Part shown: positions 9,227-18,999 of the stretch, piece by piece
Layout of the letters: the number at the start of each line of letters is the position of its first letter
Numbering within the stretch: the first letter of the stretch is position 1
Assembly (NCBI RefSeq): GCF_013266735.1
Contig: NZ_JABSNU010000005.1
Location: 341,107 to 405,106 of the forward strand
Length of the DNA stretch: 64,000 nt
Direction of reading: 5' to 3'
Source: Pedobacter foliorum
Lineage (GTDB): Bacteria; Bacteroidota; Bacteroidia; Sphingobacteriales; Sphingobacteriaceae
Position numbers and translations under genes: made by a program
Notes under the pieces: generated by a model
Told to the model about the DNA's origin: nothing
The model's database searches: none
What the model saw: the letters and a program-made list of their open reading frames with translations, nothing else

Positions 9227-9253
9227 CCCCGGAAAATAAAGCTAAACACTAAA

Positions 9254-12200
9254 ATGAACTTATTTCTGATTCAAGATTTCAAAAATTTATACAAGCATGT
9301 ATGTTGCGTATTTGCAGTACTGCTTCTTTTTAACCAAGCTAAAGCTCAACAGACTGTAGTAGCTCATTATAATATGGGTCGGTCAGGTGCAGTTACTTAT
9401 GCTACTTCTTCCGATGTTTTAATGGATTTGAGTGGCCTTGGTCATGATTTAAAGCGAAATGGCCAACCTGTTTTTTTTGCAGATGCGCCCGCAGATAAAA
9501 AATTAAACGGCGAGGGAGCGATTTCATTCAAAGACCGGGGTAGTTATAGTATCGCTGATAATTTTGGTAAAGCAGCTACATCATTCGTGCTGGAAGGCTG
9601 GTTTCAGGTAAATAGCCGACAAGGAGCAAATGATAAGGGGAGAAGTATTGGTGTAGCGCTTGCTTATGGCGATGATAAAGAGGGGTACGTTTTATCGCAA
9701 AAAGAAGATCAGTGGGTGGTGTTGATAGATGGTAAAGAAAATGCCAAGCCTATTGCAAAGGCAACTCCCGGAGAATGGATTCATATAGCTGTAGTAAATG
9801 ATGGTAGGGCTGTTTCGGTGCTTGCCAATGGGATAAAAACACTAACAGGTTTACCGGTAGCTAAAACCGTATCTTCTAATTTTTCTATAGGGGCTCTGGG
9901 TAAAGGGAATTACTTTAATGGATTAATATATGAAGTAAGGTTTGCTTCTTTAAATAAAACAAAGTTCGATGTAACCAAGCATCTGTTATTTAATGGTAAA
10001 CAGCTTGCAAAGAAACAAAAACAAGCTACAGATGAGCAGCGTGCATTAATTGCAGCGCTTGAAGCTAATAAATCAATTGTTAAAGTACAATCGTTCCCAG
10101 CTGCGGCTGAAAATTCAAAAGACTGGTTAGTTAGTCAGGTTAAAACACCTGTACAACTGTTGTTACAAAAGGATCCAGGTCAAATGTCGGCAAAACTATT
10201 ACTGACCAATGGTTTGCTTAGTCGCGAGTTTTATGTGGCTGATAATTTAGCCTGTGTAGGGTTTAAAAATGAAAATACAGATGCCCAATATTTGAGGGCT
10301 GTAAAGCCGGAAGCGCGCGTAATGATAGATAGCACCTGGTATGATATAGGTGGATTCAGCGGACAGCCGGAAAAGTCGTATTTATTAGAAAGCTGGTATA
10401 GCAATTTAATAGCTGAGCCTTCAGCATTCCGTTTTACAGGCATTGAGGTAATGCAACCTACAGCGCGCTATTCTTGGCAGCAAAAATACAATGCTGCACA
10501 TACGGATTGGCCACCTAAGGGGTTACATGTTTTAATGCATTATAAGGCACCATTGAATAAGAACAACTGGCAAAATACGGTACAGGTTACGGTGCATTAT
10601 GAACTGTATGAAGGCATGCCTGTTATTGCCAAATGGTTAACTATCGACAATAATACCAATTCATCTTTTGTTGTTCGTGAAACGGAATGCGAAGTTTTGG
10701 CGGTAAATCAGGATCAGGTAAAACGTATACATGTTGAAAGCGATTATTCTTTTGCATTGGCCAATGCAGATAAAGAAGGATCAGCATTGATGCACTATAA
10801 AGGAACTCCTCCGGCTTACCAAACAGGAGAAAGTACTACTACATGGAGAACCGATAGTGAATACAATACATGGGCATCACACAATCAGGCGGAGGACAAA
10901 TTTCTTGGTTTTCCACATCATAATTTATTGGTAAGCAGAGTGCCTATGGGCCCTTCTGAAACTGTAAAGTCAAAACAACAGTTTACTTCTTTTACTACCT
11001 TCGAGCTATTACATGATAACGACGATAGAGAACGTCAAAGCCTGGCGCATCGTAAATTCTATAGAAAGCTAGCTCCACAGGTAACGGAGTCTTTAATTAC
11101 CGGCGGTATTACTTCGCATGATAAAACGAAGCTTAAAGGCTTTATAGATCAAATGGGAGAATTGGGATTTGAAAGGTTAGATATTATGGCATGGCCAGGT
11201 ATTTCTCACGATAACCTGGATACAGGTTATGTTTCTTTATGGAAAGGCATATCATCTTATGCTGCTACTAAAGGAATTGTAATGGGGGGGTATGAATTGC
11301 AGGTTGCCTCAAGAGGAAGAGGGGCTGATGTGGATTGTATTGACCCGATTACCAATAAACCGGGTAGTTTATTCGGGCAGAGTGTTTGTATTGCAAGTGA
11401 TTGGCAAGATAAGTACTACTCGAACATGTGGAAATTCTTCGATAAAACAGGTTTAATGACCTATAATATGGATGGCCCTTATCATGGCGACGTGTGTGCA
11501 TCAACAACACATCCCCATCATACCAACTTATACGATTCTCAATGGCAACAATGGAAGCAACAGGTACGTGTACTTCACGAACTTCAGCGCCGTAACATGT
11601 ACGTGCCAATTCCCGACTGGTATTTTCTAAATGGACAATCTGCTACAGGTATGGGCTATCGTGAGGCTAGTGCAAATTTAACACCACAACAACAATTGCT
11701 ATTAGGTCGTCAGTATATTTATGATGGTACCTGGCACAAGACCCCGACTATGGGCTGGATGACTTTACAACTGGTTGGTTTTTATACCAATGATGCCAGG
11801 GTAGGATTAGAGCCATTATCTCAAAATTTGGATAGGTATGAAGTAGGCTTGTTTCAACATTTGGCCAGTGGTTGTCAGTTTACAGTTAGAGGGAACAGAC
11901 TTTACGATACTCCTGAAACAAAAGCAATGGTATCAAAATGGGTGAATTGGTTTAAAGAACACAGAGCCATTCTTACTTCAGATATTATTCATGTTTCTCG
12001 CCCTACAGGTAGAGATTTGGATGCGATGTTACATGCTAACCCAGAACTTGATGAAAAAGGGATGTTAATTGTATTTAATCCTACTGATAAGCCAATTACC
12101 AAACAAATGAAAGTGCCTCTTTACTATACCGGCTTAAAAGGAAAGGCTAAATTAACAGACCAAAATGGTAAGGAGAGCAATTTGGAACTAAATGATAAAC

Positions 12201-12265
12201 AGGAAACATTTATTAATGTAACTATACCTGCAGGTGGATTTGGTTGGTTTACAATAAAGGGATAG
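9254..12265 (+). CDS. secreted LamG-domain protein with clan-D-like glycosidase barrel
   Basis: This 1003-residue exported protein has a long hydrophobic N-terminus ending in AKAQQ. Residues ~35-245 form a LamG/concanavalin-like domain (LEGWFQVNSR, EWIHIAVVNDG, YFNGLIYEVRFA), probably binding carbohydrate. A beta-sandwich follows (~290-590). Residues ~600-900 form a barrel resembling GH36/GH27-like alpha-galactosidases, with YNMDGPYHGD giving Asp740 as candidate nucleophile. A small beta domain closes the protein (LIVFNPTDKPI). The exact family is not recognised. It sits between the isomerase-like gene and GH110, whose ATG follows its stop by 2 bases, and probably removes an alpha-linked Gal or GalNAc-type residue. 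Confidence 0.65.
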   Translation: MNLFLIQDFKNLYKHVCCVFAVLLLFNQAKAQQTVVAHYNMGRSGAVTYATSSDVLMDLSGLGHDLKRNGQPVFFADAPADKKLNGEGAISFKDRGSYSIADNFGKAATSFVLEGWFQVNSRQGANDKGRSIGVALAYGDDKEGYVLSQKEDQWVVLIDGKENAKPIAKATPGEWIHIAVVNDGRAVSVLANGIKTLTGLPVAKTVSSNFSIGALGKGNYFNGLIYEVRFASLNKTKFDVTKHLLFNGKQLAKKQKQATDEQRALIAALEANKSIVKVQSFPAAAENSKDWLVSQVKTPVQLLLQKDPGQMSAKLLLTNGLLSREFYVADNLACVGFKNENTDAQYLRAVKPEARVMIDSTWYDIGGFSGQPEKSYLLESWYSNLIAEPSAFRFTGIEVMQPTARYSWQQKYNAAHTDWPPKGLHVLMHYKAPLNKNNWQNTVQVTVHYELYEGMPVIAKWLTIDNNTNSSFVVRETECEVLAVNQDQVKRIHVESDYSFALANADKEGSALMHYKGTPPAYQTGESTTTWRTDSEYNTWASHNQAEDKFLGFPHHNLLVSRVPMGPSETVKSKQQFTSFTTFELLHDNDDRERQSLAHRKFYRKLAPQVTESLITGGITSHDKTKLKGFIDQMGELGFERLDIMAWPGISHDNLDTGYVSLWKGISSYAATKGIVMGGYELQVASRGRGADVDCIDPITNKPGSLFGQSVCIASDWQDKYYSNMWKFFDKTGLMTYNMDGPYHGDVCASTTHPHHTNLYDSQWQQWKQQVRVLHELQRRNMYVPIPDWYFLNGQSATGMGYREASANLTPQQQLLLGRQYIYDGTWHKTPTMGWMTLQLVGFYTNDARVGLEPLSQNLDRYEVGLFQHLASGCQFTVRGNRLYDTPETKAMVSKWVNWFKEHRAILTSDIIHVSRPTGRDLDAMLHANPELDEKGMLIVFNPTDKPITKQMKVPLYYTGLKGKAKLTDQNGKESNLELNDKQETFINVTIPAGGFGWFTIKG

Positions 12266-12267
12266 AC

Positions 12268-14067
12268 ATGAAGAATTATTTTATACTACTTTTTTTACTC
12301 TTTGTTGGCGCAAGAGGTTACAGTCAGACTGTAATTAAGGCTACTGATTTTGGAGTGAAAAAGAATAGTTTCGAGAATGCCGCAGATGGCATACAGAATG
12401 CCGTTAATGCTTGTAAAGGTAAAAAAGGTGCTGTTTTGGAATTACCTGGTGGGCGAATTGATATTTGGCCGGAGGGAAGTGCACGACGTGAATTGTATAT
12501 TTCCAATTCTACAGAAGATGATACGCTTTCAAAAGTGAAAAATATTGCTTTTCTTTTTGAAGATAATAGTGATGTGACCCTTGAAGGCAACAATACGTTA
12601 ATTGTTCTTCATGGTAAGATGGTTTCATTTGCAATTTTAAATAGTAAAAATGTAAAGATCCAGAACATTAGATTTGATTATGAAAGGCCAACAATGTCAG
12701 AAGTGACAGTAATGTCGGTGTCACCCAATGCTATTGAAACAACCATTCATGCCGATTCTAAATATTCTATTGATAGCGGTCGTATCAGTTTTTATGGTGA
12801 GGGGTGGAAAACAAAATCATTTCATACAATACTGTTCAATCCAGTAAAAGAATCTTTGAATTACAGTTCTTTCAGTCCTTTTTTGGAAAGTAAAGCTGTT
12901 GAGACAGCTCCCTATAATGTGAGATTTGAAGGCGACTTCAGTAAAAGCTCATTAAAAAAAGGCGATGTACTCACCATCAGAGATCCTTATCGTGATAATT
13001 GTGGCGGATTTATTTCTCGGTCTAAAGACATAAAACTTGAAGATGTAAAAATGCATTTTATGCATGGTCTAGGAATTGTATCTCAGTTTTCTGAGAACAT
13101 TTCTTTATTTAAAGTAATCGTTGCACCAAGAGAAAATAGTGGAAGGATTATTTCCTCATTTGCAGACTGTTTCCACTTTTCCGGTTGCAAGGGGCTTGTT
13201 AAAGTAGATAGTTGCTTTACCTCTGGTTCTCATGATGACCCTATGAATGTTCATGGAACACATTTGCAAATAATGACAGCTGATGCAGGCAAAATTAAAG
13301 TGCGTTTTATGCACCATCAAACTTATGGATTTAAAGCCTTTTTTGCTGGTGATAGTATTGCATTCGTCAATCCAAAAACACTGATGCCTATAGGAACTGC
13401 AAAGTTGAAAACGGCAAAGTTGATAAATAAGCGTGAAATGGAGCTTGAAGTGGAAGGGAGCCTGCCATCATTTGCTCAAGCTGGTTTAGTTATAGAAAAT
13501 CTTACCTGGACACCGGAAGTAATTGTTAGAAATAGCCGTTTTGAAAGAACCAATACACGTGGTTTACTGCTTACTACACGCCGTAAGGTACTTATTGAAA
13601 ATAATGTTTTTTATCGGACTGGCATGTATCCAATTCTGATTGCTGATGATGCTTCCAGTTGGTTTGAATCTGGTGCGGTTAGAGATGTGCTTATTCGCAA
13701 TAATACATTTCAGGAATGTGGTTTTAATTCGGGAAGTGGAGCTATAAATATTGCTCCGGAAAATCATGAATTAAAGGAGGGCGACATGGTTCACCGCAAT
13801 ATTCGTATTATGGGCAATATATTTATATTGCACAATGATGGACTGCTTAATGCCAGAAGTGTGGATGGGCTGGTTTTTACGGGTAATAAAATTACCAGAT
13901 CAAGTTTATTGCCGACTGGAACTAGTAACCCAAGTATTAATTTGACTGCTTGTAAAAATGTGTTTATTAAAAAGAATAAGTTTGATTCGAATACATTACC
14001 GATTGTTAAGGCAAACACAATGGCCAAAAAAGATATCAAAGTTGATTTGAATATTGAAATGAAATAA
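12268..14067 (+). CDS. GH110 alpha-1,3-galactosidase
   Basis: This ~600-residue secreted right-handed beta-helix enzyme (signal peptide ending in RGYSQ) cleaves terminal alpha-1,3-linked galactose, as in blood group B and related epitopes. GH110 hallmarks are the N-terminal DGIQNAVNAC...RIDIWPEG...YISN series and the active-site region SFADCFHF then SHDDPMNVHG. Asp300, Asp323 and Asp324 are spaced 23 and 24 residues from the first, which matches the catalytic aspartates of characterised GH110 enzymes as I remember them. The ATG at 12268 follows the upstream stop by 2 bases. A TTG 24 bases earlier would only extend the protein over the previous gene. The inverting mechanism is inferred from the family. 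Confidence 0.85.
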   Translation: MKNYFILLFLLFVGARGYSQTVIKATDFGVKKNSFENAADGIQNAVNACKGKKGAVLELPGGRIDIWPEGSARRELYISNSTEDDTLSKVKNIAFLFEDNSDVTLEGNNTLIVLHGKMVSFAILNSKNVKIQNIRFDYERPTMSEVTVMSVSPNAIETTIHADSKYSIDSGRISFYGEGWKTKSFHTILFNPVKESLNYSSFSPFLESKAVETAPYNVRFEGDFSKSSLKKGDVLTIRDPYRDNCGGFISRSKDIKLEDVKMHFMHGLGIVSQFSENISLFKVIVAPRENSGRIISSFADCFHFSGCKGLVKVDSCFTSGSHDDPMNVHGTHLQIMTADAGKIKVRFMHHQTYGFKAFFAGDSIAFVNPKTLMPIGTAKLKTAKLINKREMELEVEGSLPSFAQAGLVIENLTWTPEVIVRNSRFERTNTRGLLLTTRRKVLIENNVFYRTGMYPILIADDASSWFESGAVRDVLIRNNTFQECGFNSGSGAINIAPENHELKEGDMVHRNIRIMGNIFILHNDGLLNARSVDGLVFTGNKITRSSLLPTGTSNPSINLTACKNVFIKKNKFDSNTLPIVKANTMAKKDIKVDLNIEMK

Positions 14068-14090
14068 TGATTAATATAAACATATAACAA

Positions 14091-16433
14091 ATGATGCCCT
14101 TTACTTTTCCAAAGAAAGTTACTGCAATTTTTGCCTCACTGTTATTCATGGGAATAGTAGTGAATGCACAGGAAGAAAAACTAAATAGTGGTGATTCAAC
14201 GGCTTTCAAAGCTGTAATTTCAGGTCTTTCTTTTTCAGATAAAATAGAACAAAATACAAGCCAGCTAGTGCTTCCTAAGCCTGGGGCAGGGTATGAGCTT
14301 TCTCTATATGGCTCAAGTAGAAAACCTGTTATTGGTTTAGATGGAAAAGTTTATCAGCCATTAATTGATTGTGAGGTTCAATTGGTGTTTAAACTTAAGA
14401 ATACTCAGAATAACAGATCTTATGAATTTCCACAAGCGATTAAAGTAGCAGGAAAGTTTCGTCCGCAGTCTGGCATAAATAAGCAACCTTTTGTTATCCC
14501 ATCTTTGCAAGAATGGAATGGAAGAACAGGCAACTTTAAACTGTTGGCAAATAGCAGGATTGTTATAGATTCAGATGCTAAAAAGATTTTAGAACCTGCA
14601 GCAAAAATCTTTCTGGAAGACCTTAAAAAATTAACCGGTTATTCTGGTTTAAGTATTACTAAAGGTAAAGCAAGACCAGGAGATATTGTTCTTGGTATAA
14701 GTTCTGTACAGAAAAACTTAGGGAATGAAGGCTATGCTATGGATATAGATGAGATCTTGCATATCAGAGCTCCTTATTATAAAGGAGCTTTTTGGGCTAC
14801 CAGAACCGTTTTGCAATTGTTAGAGCAAGATCCTTCACATAATCAGATTGTTAAAGGAGAGGTGCGTGATTACCCGAAATATGAAGTAAGGGGCCTTGTG
14901 CTCGATGTAGCCCGTAAATTTTTTACGCTTGATTTTCTGAAGCATTATGTAAAGATGATGGCTTATTATAAAATGGGCGATTTTCATATTCACTTAAATG
15001 ACAATGGTTTTAAGCAGTTTTTTGGAGATGATTGGAATAAAACCTATTCTGCATTTAGACTGGAGAGCAGCACATATCCGGAATTGACATCAAAAGATGG
15101 TCATTATACAAAGTCGGAATTTAAGGAACTGCAGAAGACAGCACAATTGTACGGTATGCGTATAATACCTGAAATTGATGTGCCTGCCCACTCATTGGCT
15201 TTCACCAAAGTCTTTCCTGAGATTGGAAGTAAAGCTTATGGCATGGATCACCTGGATATTAATAACCCAAAAACTTATGAGGTTATAGATAATGTTTTTA
15301 AAGAATATATAAGTGGAAAAGATCCGGTTTTTGTAGATCCTGAAGTTCATATTGGTACCGACGAATATGCAAAAAAAGAGGCTGAGAGTTTTAGGGCATT
15401 TACGGATCATTACATCCGCTTTGTGCAAAGTTTTGGTAAAAGGGTACGACTGTGGGGTGCATTAACTCATGCTGAAGGGAAAACGCCCGTAAGCGTTAAG
15501 GATGTTACTATGAACGCCTGGTACAATGGTTATGCCGATCCCAAGGAAATGCTCCGTCTTGGCTATGATCAGATCAGTACACCAGACGGATGGTTGTATA
15601 TTGTTCCTGCTGCAGGTTATTATTATGATTTTCTTAATGTTAAGAGTCTCTACAAAAACTGGGAACCTAATCAGATTGGAGACGTAGTTTTTCCGATGGG
15701 ACATCCTAAAATCAGAGGTGGGATGTTTGCCGTATGGAATGACCATGTTGGAAATGGGATTACTATGAAAGATGTTCATCAAAGGGTTTTTCCGGCGATG
15801 CAAGTTCTGGCTGAAAAGATGTGGACAGGAAAAACGGATCAGTCAGTTTGGGATGAGTTTGCAAAAAATAGCGCCAATATTGGTGAAGGACCTGGACTAA
15901 ATATGAGAGGTCTTGTTCGTTCTACTACATCTGATTCTTTGGTTTTGCAGGACAAGCTAAATGCTAAAGGGGCTAAATCAATTCAATTACCTTTAAAAGA
16001 AATCGGTTATCCATATTCTGTTGCCTTTACTTTGCGTCCAACTTCTGCAGGCAATGACAATATTACTCTGTTTAAATCGGAAAATGCCCGTGTGTTCTTG
16101 CTTAAGAATGATGGGTTAAGATTAGGTTTTAGCCGAGAGAATTATACAGATCTTTTCGATTTTGTATTTGCACCGGATAAAGCTTATAGAGTTGTCCTCA
16201 CTGGTGATGAAAAAGGTACCTGGTTATATGTGGATGGAAAGTTGGTGCAAAAAATGGAAGGTAAAAAATTAAGCTTCACAAATACAAAGGATAAAATAAG
16301 TCAGATACAAACTCTTGTTTTCCCTTTAAATTATGTTGGAGATGCTAAAAATGGAGTTTACGGACTAGTTTCAGACCTTAAAGTATATAACAGGCGGCTG
16401 AATGAAACTTTAATCACTGAGGTAAGCAAGTAA
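14091..16433 (+). CDS. GH20 beta-N-acetylhexosaminidase or lacto-N-biosidase-like enzyme
   Basis: This 780-residue exported protein (signal ending VVNAQ) begins with a beta-rich segment (~30-130) and the GH20b domain (~145-260). The GH20 barrel (~265-610) has GLVLDVARKFF, FHIHLNDNG and PEIDVPAHS. The catalytic pair is Asp424-Glu425 in HIGTDEY, a variant of the usual HIGGDE that I associate with the lacto-N-biosidase-like branch. The C-terminal ~150 residues form a LamG-like domain (YSVAFTLRP, GTWLYVDGKLV). It follows GH110 by 23 bases and precedes the GH36-like gene by 7. It probably removes beta-linked GlcNAc, GalNAc or a disaccharide after alpha-linked caps are stripped. Confidence 0.85.
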   Translation: MMPFTFPKKVTAIFASLLFMGIVVNAQEEKLNSGDSTAFKAVISGLSFSDKIEQNTSQLVLPKPGAGYELSLYGSSRKPVIGLDGKVYQPLIDCEVQLVFKLKNTQNNRSYEFPQAIKVAGKFRPQSGINKQPFVIPSLQEWNGRTGNFKLLANSRIVIDSDAKKILEPAAKIFLEDLKKLTGYSGLSITKGKARPGDIVLGISSVQKNLGNEGYAMDIDEILHIRAPYYKGAFWATRTVLQLLEQDPSHNQIVKGEVRDYPKYEVRGLVLDVARKFFTLDFLKHYVKMMAYYKMGDFHIHLNDNGFKQFFGDDWNKTYSAFRLESSTYPELTSKDGHYTKSEFKELQKTAQLYGMRIIPEIDVPAHSLAFTKVFPEIGSKAYGMDHLDINNPKTYEVIDNVFKEYISGKDPVFVDPEVHIGTDEYAKKEAESFRAFTDHYIRFVQSFGKRVRLWGALTHAEGKTPVSVKDVTMNAWYNGYADPKEMLRLGYDQISTPDGWLYIVPAAGYYYDFLNVKSLYKNWEPNQIGDVVFPMGHPKIRGGMFAVWNDHVGNGITMKDVHQRVFPAMQVLAEKMWTGKTDQSVWDEFAKNSANIGEGPGLNMRGLVRSTTSDSLVLQDKLNAKGAKSIQLPLKEIGYPYSVAFTLRPTSAGNDNITLFKSENARVFLLKNDGLRLGFSRENYTDLFDFVFAPDKAYRVVLTGDEKGTWLYVDGKLVQKMEGKKLSFTNTKDKISQIQTLVFPLNYVGDAKNGVYGLVSDLKVYNRRLNETLITEVSK

Positions 16434-16440
16434 TCTAATT

Positions 16441-18987
16441 ATGATGATGAAATCTGGTTTGGTAGGAGTGATTCTGTTGTTTTTGGTAAACAGCGTGAGT
16501 CATGCACAACAAGTTACTTTAAAGAACGATTTAATACAGCGGACATTTTCCTATTCAAATGGAACATGGCGGACAATAGCGTTCTCAAATACAGATGGGA
16601 GCCGACTTTTAAAGGTAACCAGTGAGGAGTTTCATATCCTGCCATTAAACGGAGATAAAACACTTTCTGTAGCAGATTTTACATCAGTAGTAAAACCAAA
16701 ATTGTATAAAAGAGGAGATACTTCCTTTTTGGAAATAAGGTATAAACCCAAGCCTGTTGCATTAAAGAATCCGGCTTGTCCAGATGAACTGATTGCCTAC
16801 CATTTTGTGGTAAAGGGGCAACGATTTATCCGTAAAAACATCAAACTGTTATTTAACAAACAGGCCACAGTTGATCGTTTGGAAGTAGAGCGCTTTGTGT
16901 CTAAAGGAGATCAGAGTGGGGGCGGCAGAGGTGAACCGGTTTATGTTGATAATATCTGGTTTTTCGGATTGGAATATCCGGCAGGATATAGTCGTTGTAA
17001 GGATGGAAATTTCCCTGCTTCGTATGGTCGATATTATGATAAAGTTGGGAATTATAGTTTTATTGATCTTGAAGGTAGAGATATTGCTTCAGATTGTGTT
17101 CCGGGAACAATTAGATTAATGCATTTTCCGGGATATTCGGTTCCTAAACAGAAACAGTTTCAGATTTTAAGTAAAACCAGTGTTGCAGGTTTCTCTTCAA
17201 AACACGGAGAAATAAAGCATGACTTTATGCAATACCTTGCTACCCTTTGGAAAGCACCTCGTTCTTTTTTAAACTATAACAATTGGTTTGACCAAAGTGC
17301 AAAGAACCTCAAAGGAGAAACTTTTGTGAATGTTTACAAAAGATATAAGGAAATAGTGGAACCTTATGGGGTTAAAATTGATGCGATGGTGCCTGATGAT
17401 GGCTGGCAGAATAGAACCGGCATTTGGCAACCACTACCTGATTTCTTTCCTAATGGAGATGCTGACCTGGCTTTGTTAAGTAAAAAACTAAAAGATGAAG
17501 GTACCGGTTTAGGACTTTGGCTATCATTAAATAGTTATAATAACAATATAGATTGGGGTTTAAAGAATGGATATCGTGAAGCAAAGCGAAATTCTTATTT
17601 TAAACAGTACAACAGGTATTATAGTTTATCTGCAACAAAATACAAGGAAGCCATATTAAAAAGAGTACCTGAGCTAGCTAAGCGTGCAGACTTAGTTTAT
17701 TTTAAGCATGACTTTAATGAGCTATGCGATCTTGATTCGGGTAATAATCACCCCGCAACAGACAGGCACGGCCATGAGGCTAATCTAGACGTTGCCTTAG
17801 AAGTATTAACGGCTACGAGAAAAGCAAAACCTGAAATCTTTCAGAACCTTACCAATTGGATTTGGCTTTCGCCATGGTGGTTGCAATACTCAGATTATCT
17901 CTGGATGCTGGCAGGTGATGATGGAATTAATGGTAATACTCCAGAGATTTCGACTAAGGCCATGTTTACTACTGATAGGGATACTTATATCTGGCGTTTG
18001 TATGGGAATAATCAGGATAGGCCGTTGGTTCCTATTTCCCGTCTGATGACTCATGGGGTTCTTCAAACTTCCCCTGAAGATAAGAATATACCACTACAGG
18101 ATTGGATGGATTATGTATTGATGCATTATGGGAGAGGTACCTTGCTTAAGGAATGGTATGTTTCGTTGGATGCAATGACAGCTGATCAGTGGAAAACATT
18201 ATGTAATGTACACAATTGGGCAAAGGAGCATGAAAAAGAATTGAACAACGCCCAGTTTGTAGGAGGTAGACCTGATGAAGGAAACGCGTATGGTTATATT
18301 GGATGGGAACATGATAAAGCTGTATTGGTTGCTCGAAATGCAGGACCAAATACTCAAAAACTGATCATACCTTTTAATGATATGGCAGGTTTTTATGGTG
18401 CTTCCGGTGAATTGTTTAAAGCAAATGTGGTTTATCCTTACCGTGATAGCTATCCTGCTTCATTTGTTTCTGGTAAGAATATGGAAATTGAAATCCCCGG
18501 ATATTCGACAATGGCTTTTGTAATTGAAAAGGGAGAGCTTGTAGATGCTAAACCGAAAGACCAATCTGTCTTAAACACTAAATCAACAAAAGAACAGGAC
18601 GGAAGTGTAAAAACAATACTAACTGTGCCTGCCAATGTTAAAGGACGATGTGATTTATTTTTAATCGGCTATACCAATCTGCCCGAAGTGCTAATCAATG
18701 GTGTGCAAGTTAAGGCTAATCGAAATACTAAGGCATTGCTAAATAATTTTGCTAGTTATGCAGTATCAGGTATGCCAAGTACAAAAGCAATAGACTGGAA
18801 AATGTGCGCTATAGATTTATTGCCATATGCCGGGAAAGAAATATCCATTACTTATGGAAAAGTCGATAAATTCGAAAGCCACATTTTATACGAGCAAATT
18901 GTTGAAACACAACCTCATGTTGAGGCAAAAAATGAATTGTTGCCAATTGCCAATGATACCAGGAGGTATGTGTTTAAATTATATTAG
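16441..18987 (+). CDS. GH36-like alpha-galactosidase / alpha-N-acetylgalactosaminidase
   Basis: This 848-residue secreted enzyme (signal ending SHAQQ) has an N-terminal beta-supersandwich and a clan GH-D barrel starting near residue 270. The nucleophile strand reads YFKHDFNE, giving Asp424 in a K-x-D-x-N context typical of GH36. Asp493/Asp494 in AGDDGING are candidate acid/base residues. PDDGWQNR and the paired tryptophans of WIWLSPWWLQYSDYLWM are also GH36-like. The C-terminal ~200 residues are beta-rich. It is the last gene of the glycan run and ends 12 bases from the convergent hydrolase. Alpha-Gal versus alpha-GalNAc cannot be decided from sequence alone. Confidence 0.75.
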   Translation: MMMKSGLVGVILLFLVNSVSHAQQVTLKNDLIQRTFSYSNGTWRTIAFSNTDGSRLLKVTSEEFHILPLNGDKTLSVADFTSVVKPKLYKRGDTSFLEIRYKPKPVALKNPACPDELIAYHFVVKGQRFIRKNIKLLFNKQATVDRLEVERFVSKGDQSGGGRGEPVYVDNIWFFGLEYPAGYSRCKDGNFPASYGRYYDKVGNYSFIDLEGRDIASDCVPGTIRLMHFPGYSVPKQKQFQILSKTSVAGFSSKHGEIKHDFMQYLATLWKAPRSFLNYNNWFDQSAKNLKGETFVNVYKRYKEIVEPYGVKIDAMVPDDGWQNRTGIWQPLPDFFPNGDADLALLSKKLKDEGTGLGLWLSLNSYNNNIDWGLKNGYREAKRNSYFKQYNRYYSLSATKYKEAILKRVPELAKRADLVYFKHDFNELCDLDSGNNHPATDRHGHEANLDVALEVLTATRKAKPEIFQNLTNWIWLSPWWLQYSDYLWMLAGDDGINGNTPEISTKAMFTTDRDTYIWRLYGNNQDRPLVPISRLMTHGVLQTSPEDKNIPLQDWMDYVLMHYGRGTLLKEWYVSLDAMTADQWKTLCNVHNWAKEHEKELNNAQFVGGRPDEGNAYGYIGWEHDKAVLVARNAGPNTQKLIIPFNDMAGFYGASGELFKANVVYPYRDSYPASFVSGKNMEIEIPGYSTMAFVIEKGELVDAKPKDQSVLNTKSTKEQDGSVKTILTVPANVKGRCDLFLIGYTNLPEVLINGVQVKANRNTKALLNNFASYAVSGMPSTKAIDWKMCAIDLLPYAGKEISITYGKVDKFESHILYEQIVETQPHVEAKNELLPIANDTRRYVFKLY

Positions 18988-18999
18988 ATTACAACATGG

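Noticed and set aside
15462..15803. 113-codon open frame antisense to the GH20 gene
   Set aside because: A shadow of the conserved GH20 coding sequence with no recognisable features.
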